DNA of 64,000 nt, taken from the NCBI RefSeq assembly GCF_034931005.1, contig NZ_JAYGIN010000002.1, positions 1 through 64,000 on the forward strand, written 5' to 3'. The number at the start of each line of letters is the position of its first letter. Position 1 is the stretch's first letter. This DNA comes from Arcicella sp034931005. GTDB lineage: Bacteria; Bacteroidota; Bacteroidia; Cytophagales; Spirosomataceae. This document shows, piece after piece, positions 25,739 through 35,127 of this stretch. The translations under genes were made by a program, and so were the position numbers. The notes beneath the pieces were generated by a model, which saw only the letters and a list, made by a program, of their open reading frames with translations, ran no database searches and was not told the DNA's origin.

Positions 25739-26983
25739 TTATTTATTAGTACCAGCTCTAATCATTGCACAACGGAAACCGATGGTTGATGTTGCTGAAT
25801 CTTGGTCAATAAAACGACGAGTTCCTGGAGCTAACCAATAAGCTACGTCTGCCCATGAACCACCTTTATAAACTCTTGAATGATTATCTACTAATGAGTT
25901 ATCATTTTTCTTATCGTAGTTCTTGGCGTTATCCAAATAATCACTTCTACGGATTGGGTTCAAGTCATTGAAATCTTCGTAAGACAATGGGCGATATAAG
26001 TCATAAACCCACTCATTAACGTTACCTGCCATTTGAAACAAACCGAAGTCATTAGCAGGGTAAGAATAGATTTCATTAGTGATAATTGCACCATCATTTG
26101 ACTTACCTGCAATACCAGCATAATCACCACGACCACGCTTAAAGTTGGCTAACATTGTTCCCTTTTTCTTTCCACGAGAAGAACGCATATTAGGGCCATC
26201 CCAAGGATAAATTCTTTGATTAGTTTGATTTTCATCCTCATATTGAGTTCCAATCATTGCCTTTGCAGCGTATTCCCATTCTGCTTCAGTAGGAAGACGG
26301 TAAGCAGGAAGAACTTTACCTGATTCAATCTGTAAACGTTGTCCCGAAGTGAATGCAGGTGCTGCTTTAGATTCTGCTTTTCCTTTAGTTTTAGTAGTTT
26401 TGCTACCTTTTTTGCTACCTTTTTGGCTTTTCAAGGCGATGTCATTGTTAACTGCCGCAGTACGCCAATTACAGTAGTCAGAGGCCTGAGTCCAAGATAC
26501 ACCCACAACTGGATACATACGGAAACCTGGGTAACGTAAATATTGTTCAACGTAAGAATCGTTGAAAGCTAACTCATTTTTCCAAACTAAAGTATCAGGA
26601 AGAGCTGATTCATAGAATTCTTGAGAAGAATCTTTTTGAATTGCATTCAAATATTCAAGATAGTGAACATTACCAATTTCAGTTTCATCCATGTAAAATG
26701 ACTGTACTGATACGGTTCTTTCCAAGTTATCTCTTGAGTTGATAACATCTTCTTCCAAAGCACCCATCGTAAAGCGACCGCCTTCCACGAATACTAAGTT
26801 AGGACCAGTTGGCTGACCCTTGAAAGATTTATCAATCTGAAAACCTCCTTTTTTATTGTAAGCAATACCAGTAGCAGTACTGTTTTTGCTCATTTTTACG
26901 CTACTTGGCTTTTTTGATTTACATGAACTCACTAAAGCGAGTCCAACTAAAATAACAGCCACTGATTTGAGGGACAACTTCAT
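25739..26983 (-). CDS. gldJ: SUMF1-type gliding/T9SS lipoprotein, GldJ-like
   Basis: A 414-residue lipoprotein (MKLSLKSVAVILVGLALVSSC, lipobox Cys about 21). The SUMF1/formylglycine-generating fold is clear: GPNLVFVEGGRFTMGALEEDV (about 60-80), FYMDETEIGNVHYLEYL, YPVVGVSWTQASDYCNWR, RLPTEAEWEYAAKAM, AGNVNEWVYDLY and the closing SRVYKGGSWADVAYW...GFRCAM. The N-terminal TGIAYNKKGGFQI plus TGPNLVFVEGG pattern is that of GldJ/GldK, which form or stabilise the outer-membrane ring of the type IX secretion and gliding machine. GldJ fits best, but GldK-type paralogues are similar. No other gld genes lie nearby. Confidence 0.75.
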   Translation of the reverse strand: MKLSLKSVAVILVGLALVSSCKSKKPSSVKMSKNSTATGIAYNKKGGFQIDKSFKGQPTGPNLVFVEGGRFTMGALEEDVINSRDNLERTVSVQSFYMDETEIGNVHYLEYLNAIQKDSSQEFYESALPDTLVWKNELAFNDSYVEQYLRYPGFRMYPVVGVSWTQASDYCNWRTAAVNNDIALKSQKGSKKGSKTTKTKGKAESKAAPAFTSGQRLQIESGKVLPAYRLPTEAEWEYAAKAMIGTQYEDENQTNQRIYPWDGPNMRSSRGKKKGTMLANFKRGRGDYAGIAGKSNDGAIITNEIYSYPANDFGLFQMAGNVNEWVYDLYRPLSYEDFNDLNPIRRSDYLDNAKNYDKKNDNSLVDNHSRVYKGGSWADVAYWLAPGTRRFIDQDSATSTIGFRCAMIRAGTNK

Positions 26984-27133
26984 CTGTTGATTAATTTGAT
27001 TGTCTGATATAAACTAAATGATTTTAAATTCTACTTCAAAACGATTTAAAAATCGTGAAAAGGACTACAAAGTTAAGATAATCAGCGTAATATCTGGCGG
27101 GAATGGCTGAGAAGTTTGGCTTAAAAGCCGTTT

Positions 27134-30100
27134 CTACTTAGATTCTCTGCCGATAATTTCTCTCAAGATACCTTTTAATTCTTCAATTGACGTAATTTTT
27201 TCAAAAATAAGTATCAATTTTCCTTTTGCTTCCTTGAGTGAACACTTGCGAGAATTCATCTTTACGTAATCAAGAATCTTGCCAAAAGTAGCTGATTTAT
27301 AATACTTTTCGTTCTCTGATGAAACGAAGTAACATTTCAGATTATTGTTTTTGAGCAATATTTTTTCCATTCCGAGTAATTCTGCAACCCATCGTACACG
27401 TACAATTTCGATAATATCTATCATTTCTGGAGGCAAAGGTCCGAATCTGTCTTTGACCATTCTTTCAAATTTGATAAGCTCTTCTTCGTTTTTCATATCG
27501 TCTAATTGGGTGTAGAGCGATAATCTTTCGGAAATACTACTTACATATTTTTCTGGAATGAGTACCGTCAAATCCGTTTCAATTTGGCAATCTACTTTTA
27601 TGGTTTCAACCACTTCCGACAATTGTTTTTCAAAGAGTTCACGGAATTCATTTTCTTTTAATTCCTGAACGGCTTCATCCAAAATTTTGTGATAAAGTTC
27701 ATAGCCTAAATCGGTAATGAATCCACTTTGCTCTGCTCCTAACAAGTTCCCTGCTCCTCTGATGTCCAAATCTCGCATGGCAACTTTAAAGCCGTCACCC
27801 AAATCTGAAAACTCTTCTAAGGCACTCAAACGTTTGCGTGCATCACTCGTGAGCAAAGAAAGGGCTGGGGTTAGTAGAAAACAGAATGCCTTTTTATTGG
27901 AACGCCCCACTCGACCACGCATTTGGTGTAAATCCGAAAGTCCAAAATGATTGGCGTGATTGATAAAAATGGTATTGGCATTCGGAATATCAAGTCCAGA
28001 TTCGATAATATTAGTGGAAACCAAAACGTCATAATGTCCTTCAATGAAATTCATCATCACTTTTTCGAGCTTATCGCCGTCCATTTGTCCGTGAGCAAGA
28101 CCAACTTTAGCATCAGGAACCATGCGGAGGATGATATTCGCAATAGACTCTAATTCATTGACCCGATTATGCACAAAATAAACCTGCCCGCCACGTTTGA
28201 GTTCATAACTCACCGCATCACGAATAAGCGTTTCGCTAAAAACTTGTAATTCTGTGGTAACTGGCTGACGGTTTGGCGGTGGTGTGGCAATAATTGATAA
28301 ATCTCTTGCACCCATCAACGAAAAGTGTAGCGTTCTCGGAATTGGGGTTGCGGTCAAAGTCAAAGCGTCGATATTAACTCGCATTTCCTTCAAACGGTCT
28401 TTTACTTTTACGCCAAATTTTTGCTCTTCGTCAATAATCATCAATCCCAAATTTTTGAATTGAACATCTTTATTGACAATTCTATGCGTTCCAATGAGAA
28501 TATCGGTTTCACCTGCGGCAACTCTTTTGAGCGTTTCTTTAATCTGCTTGTCCGATTTGAAACGATTAATATATTCAACCCGACAAGGGAAATTCTCCAA
28601 ACGGTCACGGAAAGTTCGGTAATGTTGCATCGCTAAAACCGTTGTAGGAACTAAAATAGCTACTTGTTTTGAATCAGCAACGGCTTTGAAGGCTGCTCTG
28701 ATGGCAACTTCTGTTTTTCCAAAACCCACATCCCCACAAACCAATCTGTCCATTGGGTGAGGTTTTTCCATGTCGGCTTTTACGTCTGCCGTTGATTTTG
28801 CTTGGTCTGGAGTGTCTTCGTACAAGAAAGATGATTCCAATTCTACCTGCATGAAACTATCTTTCGAGAAAGCAAAACCTGGAGCCATTCTACGTTTGGC
28901 ATAGAGCGAAATCAATTCTTTGGCAATGTCTTTAACCTGCTTTTTAACTTTTGATTTCTTATTATCCCATTCCTGCGAACCCAATTTTGACATTGTTGGT
29001 GGTCCTCCTTCCTTGCCCGAATATTTAGCAATTTTATGCAAGGAGTGAATGGAAACCATCAATACGTCATTGTCTTTATAAATCAGACGAATGGCTTCTT
29101 GTTCAGAATCACCAACGGCAACACGGTCAAGACCCGCAAAACGCCCAATACCATAATCAACGTGGGTAACGAAGTCGCCAATTTGCAAACTTCTCAATTC
29201 CTTCAATGTCAGAGCTTTCGACTTTGAATATTTGCTTTTTTCTCTGAAACGATGAAAGCGGTCGAAAATCTGGTGGTCGGTATAACAAACCAATTTCATT
29301 TGTTCATCTACATAACCTTCACGCAAAGAAATATTCAAAGGTTGAAAACGAACATTTCTATCAATTTCGTCAAAAATTGTGGCAAGGCGTTCCAATTGTT
29401 TGGGAGAATCGGCAGTGATTACGTTTGTATAATGAAGTCCTTGATTTTCACGAAGATTATCCGCCAGACGTTTGAAATCCTTATTGAAAGCAGGTTGAAG
29501 TTTAGCTTGCAAAAGGATTTTTTCCGCTTTGAAGTGAAAACGTCTGCCAAATTCTACGATACCAAACTCCTTAATCAATTTCAAGAAACCTTTGCGAGTC
29601 TCGAATAATTGCGTAGGTTCGGAAATTACTTGAATTCCGCCACTTTTAGCGATTATCTCTTGGAAGTTGCCCTCTACCTTCTCAAAACATTTTTCGATGA
29701 TTTCTAAGGTCAATTCAACGTCCTTAAACCAAAGTCGAGCATCTTTTGGAAGAAAGCTCAAAAACGGCTCACGAGTTTCTTGAATCAGTCGATTTTGAAC
29801 ATCAGGAATAATGTTAATTCTCGAAACGGATTCTACCGAAAGTTGTGATTCTGGGTCAAATGTTCTGATACTTTCAACTTCATCTCCAAACAAATCAATA
29901 CGATAAGGCAAGTCGTTGGCGTAACTAAACACGTCCACAATTCCACCCCGAATTGAATACTGACCAGCCTCGTAAACAAAGTCGGTTTTTTCAAAATCGT
30001 AACTTGCCAAGACTTCCCCCAAGAAGTTGGTATCTAACTTTTCGTTGACATTTATCGTAAAAGTATTCTTCGATAAAGACCGACGATTAATCACTTTTTC

Positions 30101-30496
30101 AGAAAGAGCTTCGGGGTAAGTAACCAATAACAAACCCGAAGGAGCATTGTTGAGTTTGTTCAAAACCTCCGCCCGCATGAGTACATTAGCATTATCAACT
30201 TCCTCATACTGATACGCCCTTTTGTAAGACATTGGGAAAGAAAGAACATACTCCTCTCCTATCAAATTCTGTAAATCATTGATGAAATAAGCCGCTTCTT
30301 CACGGTCAGAAAGTACAAAAATGTGTGTTTGTTGAGGATTGAGAAGATGTACCGCCGAAGCAATAACAGCATCTAAACTGCCCACAATGCCCTTTATTTG
30401 AACATTCGGGTGTTCATTCGGCGATTTTATCTGTTCTGCAATCGTTTTTATGAAACCGTCTTCACGGTAAAGGGTCAAGAAATCTTTAACGAGCAT
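27134..30496 (-). CDS. mfd: Transcription-repair coupling factor
   Basis: A 1120-residue SF2 translocase that removes stalled RNA polymerase and recruits UvrA. Domains in order: a UvrB-like N-terminal region (about 1-330), the RNA-polymerase-interacting CarD-like domain LQIGDFVTHVDYGIGRFAGL (about 440-460), Walker A GDVGFGKTEVA (about 589-599), Walker B IDEEQKFGV, the LTATPIPRTL motif, RecG/Mfd translocation motif HGQMDGDKLEKVM, ESGLDIPNANT and QMRGRVGRS, and a C-terminal TRCF domain. Its length is normal. It is followed downstream by the gldJ-like gene, 150 bp away and possibly separately expressed. Confidence 0.97.
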   Translation of the reverse strand: MLVKDFLTLYREDGFIKTIAEQIKSPNEHPNVQIKGIVGSLDAVIASAVHLLNPQQTHIFVLSDREEAAYFINDLQNLIGEEYVLSFPMSYKRAYQYEEVDNANVLMRAEVLNKLNNAPSGLLLVTYPEALSEKVINRRSLSKNTFTINVNEKLDTNFLGEVLASYDFEKTDFVYEAGQYSIRGGIVDVFSYANDLPYRIDLFGDEVESIRTFDPESQLSVESVSRINIIPDVQNRLIQETREPFLSFLPKDARLWFKDVELTLEIIEKCFEKVEGNFQEIIAKSGGIQVISEPTQLFETRKGFLKLIKEFGIVEFGRRFHFKAEKILLQAKLQPAFNKDFKRLADNLRENQGLHYTNVITADSPKQLERLATIFDEIDRNVRFQPLNISLREGYVDEQMKLVCYTDHQIFDRFHRFREKSKYSKSKALTLKELRSLQIGDFVTHVDYGIGRFAGLDRVAVGDSEQEAIRLIYKDNDVLMVSIHSLHKIAKYSGKEGGPPTMSKLGSQEWDNKKSKVKKQVKDIAKELISLYAKRRMAPGFAFSKDSFMQVELESSFLYEDTPDQAKSTADVKADMEKPHPMDRLVCGDVGFGKTEVAIRAAFKAVADSKQVAILVPTTVLAMQHYRTFRDRLENFPCRVEYINRFKSDKQIKETLKRVAAGETDILIGTHRIVNKDVQFKNLGLMIIDEEQKFGVKVKDRLKEMRVNIDALTLTATPIPRTLHFSLMGARDLSIIATPPPNRQPVTTELQVFSETLIRDAVSYELKRGGQVYFVHNRVNELESIANIILRMVPDAKVGLAHGQMDGDKLEKVMMNFIEGHYDVLVSTNIIESGLDIPNANTIFINHANHFGLSDLHQMRGRVGRSNKKAFCFLLTPALSLLTSDARKRLSALEEFSDLGDGFKVAMRDLDIRGAGNLLGAEQSGFITDLGYELYHKILDEAVQELKENEFRELFEKQLSEVVETIKVDCQIETDLTVLIPEKYVSSISERLSLYTQLDDMKNEEELIKFERMVKDRFGPLPPEMIDIIEIVRVRWVAELLGMEKILLKNNNLKCYFVSSENEKYYKSATFGKILDYVKMNSRKCSLKEAKGKLILIFEKITSIEELKGILREIIGRESK

Positions 30497-30703
30497 TTGT
30501 GAAAGGTTTTAGGAGTTGGGTGTTAGGTTTTAGTCAGGACAAATTTCATGGATAACTCAAACTTAACAAACAACAATAGCCACGAATCGCTTGATTCCTA
30601 AAAATCAAAAGCCATTCGTGGCGAGAAAAATATCTGTAAAATTAACTATAAAATGGTGGATTTAGTTTGGAAATAATATTCAAATTTTAAATTTGGACGA
30701 GCC
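30497..30703. repeat. Intergenic hairpin region between mfd and the ychJ-tail duplicate
   Basis: It contains a GCCACGAATCG / CATTCGTGGC inverted pair (about 30578-30622) and a GGTTTTAGGAGTTGGGTGTTAGGTTTTAG stretch near 30507-30534 of the kind also seen at 38160-38260. No gene is visible. Confidence 0.5.
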
Positions 30704-30766
30704 TATCCCCCACAACATTTCTTAAACTTCTTCCCACTTCCGCAAGGACAAGGAGCGTTTCGGTTG
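30704..30766 (-). repeat. Duplicate of the ychJ 3' end (left copy)
   Basis: 63 bp identical to 32046-32108, in the same orientation. It encodes the last residues of YchJ (NAPCPCGSGKKFKKCCGG) plus a stop (TAG here, TAA in the functional copy). There is no start codon for it. The reading frame stays open for about 38 further codons into the adjacent GC-raised DNA but contains no ATG. It acts as one side of a direct repeat surrounding the DUF1016 gene. Confidence 0.85.
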
Positions 30767-30890
30767 ATAGATATGTCGCTTATGTTGGCGTTCCAAGTTC
30801 GTCTGCCGTCGTTTGGTGTTTCACGGGGTCGCCCAGACCAACGACTCGTGCGATAGCCTTCAGACGAATATTGGTTGCATAATTAAGTAA
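30767..30890. repeat. GC-raised relic segment (copy C) beside the ychJ-tail duplicate
   Basis: Markedly richer in G+C than the flanks, with CGTCTGCCGTCG and TCACGGGGTCGCCCAGACCAACG blocks loosely resembling the relics at 2.2 and 3.5 kb. It lies between the DUF1016 stop and the duplicated ychJ tail, so it belongs to the inserted segment. Confidence 0.4.
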
Positions 30891-30908
30891 TAGTTAAAAA
30901 AATAAAAA

Positions 30909-31934
30909 TTACTCCTGCGATAACTCATTTTCAATTTCGTCTATACTTGGTAACGAAGGTTTTAGGTTTTCAGGTAATGCACGGGTAAGTTCATATTCTG
31001 ATACGCCAATAGGTTTGTTTGTATCTCGAAGAGCATACTCGGCTATAATTTTCTTTTTATTTTCACACAATATTAATCCTATGGTAGGTTGGTCAGTAGG
31101 GTGTTTCAATAAATCGTCAATTGCCGAACAATAGAAATTCATCTTCCCCGCATATTCAGGTTTAAAATCTCCTTTTTTTAAATCTATCACCACAAAACAG
31201 CGCATTTTGATATGATAAAAAAGAAGGTCAATGTAAAAATCCTGTTCCTCCACCTCCACATGATACTGTCTACCAACAAAAGCAAATCCAGCACCTAATT
31301 CAAGCAAGAATTTTTCGATATGTTTAACTAACTCAACTTCCAATTCCCTTTCTGCAAAAGGCTCAGAAAGTGTCATAAAATCAAAGATGTAAGGGTCTTT
31401 CAGAGTTTGTCTGGCTAATTCTGATTGAGGATTTGGCAAACGAACATCAAAGTTATTGGCAGATTTCCCACTTCTTTCATACGTTTTTGATTTTATCATA
31501 GCAACCAAAGTATTACGTCCCCAGTCATTTGCTATGGTTTGTTGCATATACCAAAAACGAGCGTCTAAATCTTTGACTTTTTCAATCAAAATGATGTTAT
31601 GCCCCCAAGGAATTGAAAGCAATAATTTTTTGTAATCTAATTTTGCAACAGCCTGTTGCAAAATTGAATACTCCTTAGAGAAACGAAGCATATAGCCCAA
31701 ATTCCTCTCCGAAAAGCCTTTTATTTCAGGTAAATCATTTTTCAAGTCTTGGGCTAATTTAGGAATAACACCTGCCGACCAGCCCTCTTTTTGCTGGCGT
31801 TGCTGAATTATCATTCCAATATCAGAATACATCGAAATCATTTCAGCATTAGCTGCCAATGTGGCTTTTATTTGTGCTTTTCTAATTCTTGCTTTTATAT
31901 CTTCAAGCAAACCACTGTATAAAGTTAATTCCAT
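30909..31934 (-). CDS. DUF1016 (YhcG-type) PDDEXK nuclease family protein
   Basis: A 341-residue protein. The N-terminal DUF1016_N helical domain includes WSAGVIPKLAQDLKNDLPEIKGFSERNLGYM (about 52-82) and IPWGHNIILIEKV (about 107-119). The C-terminal PD-(D/E)xK nuclease core reads FYIDLLFYHIKMRCFVVIDLKKGDFKPEYAGKM (D about 223, DLKKG about 239-243), followed by GLILCENKKK. Family members occur singly or beside restriction-modification and defence genes and are frequently transferred. Here there is no partner, and the gene lies inside a 1.34-kb segment bounded by 63-bp direct repeats of the ychJ tail, which indicates a separate insertion. Confidence 0.9.
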   Translation of the reverse strand: MELTLYSGLLEDIKARIRKAQIKATLAANAEMISMYSDIGMIIQQRQQKEGWSAGVIPKLAQDLKNDLPEIKGFSERNLGYMLRFSKEYSILQQAVAKLDYKKLLLSIPWGHNIILIEKVKDLDARFWYMQQTIANDWGRNTLVAMIKSKTYERSGKSANNFDVRLPNPQSELARQTLKDPYIFDFMTLSEPFAERELEVELVKHIEKFLLELGAGFAFVGRQYHVEVEEQDFYIDLLFYHIKMRCFVVIDLKKGDFKPEYAGKMNFYCSAIDDLLKHPTDQPTIGLILCENKKKIIAEYALRDTNKPIGVSEYELTRALPENLKPSLPSIDEIENELSQE

Positions 31935-32044
31935 AAAACTATGTAAGGTATTGAAAAGGGCTTATTGTCGTAAGAAACATACAACAGAGGTGGAAATTTG
32001 GATAGTCGATATAAATATTTGATTTTATCGAATTTAAGAGAATT

Positions 32045-32533
32045 TTATCCCCCACAACATTTCTTAAACTTCTTCCCACTTCCGCAAGGACAAGGAGCGT
32101 TTCGGTTGCTAGAAATTACTTCACTTTTGGGCGGAGGAACGATTTTTCCACTTACATAAAACCAAGTTCCATCCTCTTTTTTGAAGACCGATTGCTCATG
32201 GTGAGTTTGAAGAATATTCTTTTTTTCGTGATAATAGGCCTTAAATTCTACTTCGCCTAAATCGTCATTTTCTAATCCTGTTTTGCAAGAAAGCACTTCT
32301 AATTTTTGCCATGAACTTTCCTTTGCCCACGCTTCAATTTCGGTTTTAGAATAATTGGCTTTTTGTGAAATATGAGTGCTATCAATCAAATATTGAGACG
32401 CAACCGTAACATAAGCCGAATACCGTGAACGCATCAAGGCTTGGGCTGTCTGGGCAGAAGTTTTGCCTTCAATAATGGGCTGGCAACATTCTTCAAAAGC
32501 TTTGTTTGAACAGCAAGGGCATTGGTTTTGCAT
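32045..32533 (-). CDS. ychJ: YchJ-family SEC-C motif protein
   Basis: A 162-residue UPF0225/YchJ protein. N-terminal metal motif CPCCSNKAFEECC (about 5-17), a central NTF2-like domain (ALMRSRYSAYVTVASQYLIDSTH) and the C-terminal SEC-C zinc motif CPCGSGKKFKKCC. The role is unknown; SEC-C metal knuckles bind zinc and often protein partners. It starts 11 bp downstream of the OmpA/PD40 gene stop and is probably cotranscribed with it. Its last 63 bp are duplicated at 30704-30766 beyond the DUF1016 gene. Confidence 0.9.
   Translation of the reverse strand: MQNQCPCCSNKAFEECCQPIIEGKTSAQTAQALMRSRYSAYVTVASQYLIDSTHISQKANYSKTEIEAWAKESSWQKLEVLSCKTGLENDDLGEVEFKAYYHEKKNILQTHHEQSVFKKEDGTWFYVSGKIVPPPKSEVISSNRNAPCPCGSGKKFKKCCGG
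32046..32108 (-). repeat. Right copy of the 63-bp direct repeat (functional ychJ tail)
   Basis: Identical to 30704-30766. The spacing between copies is 1342 bp. It is part of the intact ychJ gene, as expected if an element inserted at the gene's 3' end and rebuilt the tail. Confidence 0.85.
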
Positions 32534-32544
32534 GGATATTGATT

Positions 32545-34191
32545 CTAATTCTTCAAAATTTCAAACTCAACTCTTCGGTTAATAGCTTGATTTTCAGGGG
32601 TATCATTATTTACTTTTGGACGAGTTTTACCGTAACCTTTTGCCGAAATTCGTTCAGCAGGCACGCCCTGTGTGAGTAAGTAGTTACGCACGACATCGGC
32701 ACGTTCTTGAGATAGTTTATTATTGACTAAATCTGTTCCAAGATTATCGGTGTGTCCACTAATTTCTGAAACGATTTTTTTATTGGTTTTGAAAAACTCA
32801 GCAATACGGTTTAGCTCTGGATATGATTCTGATTTGAGGGCTGCTTTACCAAATTCAAAGAAAATATTGTTCATTTCAACTTTAACGCCAACTTCAACTG
32901 GTTTTACGGTCATATCTTTTCCTTCAATTTCGAGATATTTACCATTTAGTTTTGTCAAATCTATATTTTGGGATGTTCCAACGTAGCCTTCAATTTTGGT
33001 GGTAATTCCGTAGTTTTTACCATACGGCAAGACGATTTTATAAATCCCCGTAATTGGGTCGGGCGTGGCAATGCCTAATTCTTTTCCGTTGGTCAAATCT
33101 TCGTAAATGATTTTGGTATTGACAGGCACTTTACCTGTTTTTGAGTCAATTACTTTTCCAGAAACTAAAACCACAGGGTCAGATTTTGTCGTTTCAGTTT
33201 TCGTTGGTTTGCCATCGCTTGGTTTTTTCTCCCCTCCTGCCATTGGTGAAGTCGTACTTGCAGGAACTTCAACGGCTTTTGGCTGGTCTAATTTCAAGCG
33301 AAAAATATCTTTTTTGCCAAGCGAATTATTACTCGAAATGAAATACGCATAATCGCCCGCTGCCGAAATGGTGTAATAGGCATCGTATTGGTCAGTATTG
33401 ATGGGTTCGCCTAAGTTTGTAGGTTCAGTCCAATTAATCCAAGTTTCGTCTTTTCTTTTACAAACCCAAATGTCATTGCTTCCTTTTCCGCCTTCACGAT
33501 TACTTGAAAAGTAGAGCGTTTTGCCATCGGCTGCTAAGAATGGCGTTGTTTCGGTAAAATCGGTATTTAGGTCGTCACCCAAATTCATGGGTTCAGACCA
33601 AGACCCGTCTTTTTCTAAAAATGAGGCATAAATATCGTCTTCATCTGAATTTTTCTTTTCTGAAAAAGCCATCAAAAGCACTTTCCCATCATTTGAAAGA
33701 TAGCCATATTCGTTTTTCCCACGACTCAATTTTTCGTATTTAGGAATGTCTAATTTCTTAGGAATTTCCCAACCCGAAGCCGTCTTTTTTGAAATAGAAA
33801 ATCCACGAGTTTCATATTGTCCGTTTACGTAAGCACCTTTTACCAAAATCGTTTGTCCGTCGGGCGAAACACTATAAATCGTATTGTATTGGTCACGATT
33901 TAGAGCTTCGGACATACGTCTTGAGGTTGTCCACGCACCCATGAGGCTTTCGGAATACCAAATATCTTGCGAGCCTGCAATTTGCTCCGTTCCTGCCATG
34001 CCGAACTTATTTTGTGGATGGTTTTTTCTTCCAAAGAATAATGTTTTCCCATCGGGAGACATTACAGGATTTAATTCAGAATATTCAGTATTGACGGCAG
34101 AACCGATACTTTCAGGCTTGTGTTGAGCAAAAAGTGCGGTACTTTGAGCAAAAAGAAGAGCTGTGCAAACGAAAGGAAAAGTGGATTTCAT
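32545..34191 (-). CDS. OmpA-family protein with PD40 beta-propeller repeats
   Basis: A 548-residue exported protein (MKSTFPFVCTALLFAQSTALFAQ). Residues about 35-290 hold several PD40/WD40-like blades (LNPVMSPDGKTLFFGRKNH, YSVSPDGQTILVKG, TPFLAADGKTLYFSSNREGG, KDIFRL). A carboxypeptidase-regulatory-like domain follows (VSGKVIDSKTGKVPVNTKI, about 343-425). The C-terminus (about 440-548) is an OmpA domain with SEISGHTDNLGTD and NRRVEFEIL. It is likely an outer-membrane-linked peptidoglycan-binding protein; PorE-like T9SS factors have this layout, but the assignment is not certain. Confidence 0.85.
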   Translation of the reverse strand: MKSTFPFVCTALLFAQSTALFAQHKPESIGSAVNTEYSELNPVMSPDGKTLFFGRKNHPQNKFGMAGTEQIAGSQDIWYSESLMGAWTTSRRMSEALNRDQYNTIYSVSPDGQTILVKGAYVNGQYETRGFSISKKTASGWEIPKKLDIPKYEKLSRGKNEYGYLSNDGKVLLMAFSEKKNSDEDDIYASFLEKDGSWSEPMNLGDDLNTDFTETTPFLAADGKTLYFSSNREGGKGSNDIWVCKRKDETWINWTEPTNLGEPINTDQYDAYYTISAAGDYAYFISSNNSLGKKDIFRLKLDQPKAVEVPASTTSPMAGGEKKPSDGKPTKTETTKSDPVVLVSGKVIDSKTGKVPVNTKIIYEDLTNGKELGIATPDPITGIYKIVLPYGKNYGITTKIEGYVGTSQNIDLTKLNGKYLEIEGKDMTVKPVEVGVKVEMNNIFFEFGKAALKSESYPELNRIAEFFKTNKKIVSEISGHTDNLGTDLVNNKLSQERADVVRNYLLTQGVPAERISAKGYGKTRPKVNNDTPENQAINRRVEFEILKN

Positions 34192-34448
34192 GTTAAAATT
34201 TTGATTGACGGCTTTGGTAACGAATATAATTTCAGTGAGTTGTTAGAAGCAGAGTTCTGAAAATCATCGTGTTACTTATTTTTGAATAACGAATTTGGGT
34301 GTAAAAAATTACGATTTGCGTGCAAGTATCTTTAGTGTAGATACGAGTAACGACTTCTATAAATAATTAGAAATAAACCGCTGACGAGGTTTTTAACCGT
34401 CGTCAGGGTTGAAAAATTATGCTCTAATATCTATCATCTATTCTCTAA
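34192..34448. other. Intergenic region with a small imperfect hairpin
   Basis: No gene seen. CTGACGAGGTT / AACCGTCGTCAG near 34382-34407 can pair and might end the LOG transcript or be a REP-like palindrome. Confidence 0.35.
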
Positions 34449-35030
34449 CTAAGCTCTTCCAATCCATTTACCCACTAATTCACCCTCTGAAGAATCATTT
34501 TTGAGTTTTTCCAATAAAGAATCAATATTATCATCAACGATTAACATTTGTAGATTAGCTTCCTTCAAAAATCCTTCCGAAACCATCTTTTCAAGCATTT
34601 TTAATAAATCATCGTAAAAACCGTTGGTATTTAACACGCCAATGGGCATTTTATGAAGTCCTAATTGTCGCCAAGTCAAGATTTCAAAAAGTTCGTCCAA
34701 TGTTCCCCAACCACCTGGCAAAGCAATAACGGCATCTGATTTCTCCGCCATGATTTGCTTACGAGTGTGCATTGTTTCTGTAACGATACACTCGGTTAAC
34801 CCTTTGTGTTGCACTTCCCAAGGCTCCATAAAAGAAGGAATTACCCCGATAGCTTCGCCACCATTTGCCAAAATAGCATCAGCAACTGTTCCCATTAAAC
34901 CAACGCTACCCCCACCATAAATTAGGCTAAGTCCTTGTTTAGCAAGTGTTTCGCCAACTTGTGTGGCTGTTTTTTTATAAATTTCGTTGTGACCTGCTGA
35001 TGAACCGCAGTAGATTAAAATATTTTTCAA
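34449..35030 (-). CDS. LOG family protein (TIGR00730 Rossmann-fold)
   Basis: A 193-residue protein of the LOG/YvdD family, which hydrolyses cytokinin-type nucleoside 5'-monophosphates or general purine nucleotide monophosphates to the base and ribose phosphate. The signature PGGWGTLDELFEILTWRQLG (about 105-124) contains the PGGxGT and E/R catalytic motif, and YCGSSAGHNEIYKKTA is the N-terminal strand-loop. Cytosolic. It is divergently transcribed from the adjacent toxin-antitoxin pair. Confidence 0.9.
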   Translation of the reverse strand: MKNILIYCGSSAGHNEIYKKTATQVGETLAKQGLSLIYGGGSVGLMGTVADAILANGGEAIGVIPSFMEPWEVQHKGLTECIVTETMHTRKQIMAEKSDAVIALPGGWGTLDELFEILTWRQLGLHKMPIGVLNTNGFYDDLLKMLEKMVSEGFLKEANLQMLIVDDNIDSLLEKLKNDSSEGELVGKWIGRA

Positions 35031-35127
35031 AATACGGTATTTGTTTAGTTAATTTGTAAAAATAAATAAAATATGCTCAACCGACTATTTTCGTCAAAGA
35101 GTATTTATCAATAATCAAGATAAGGCA

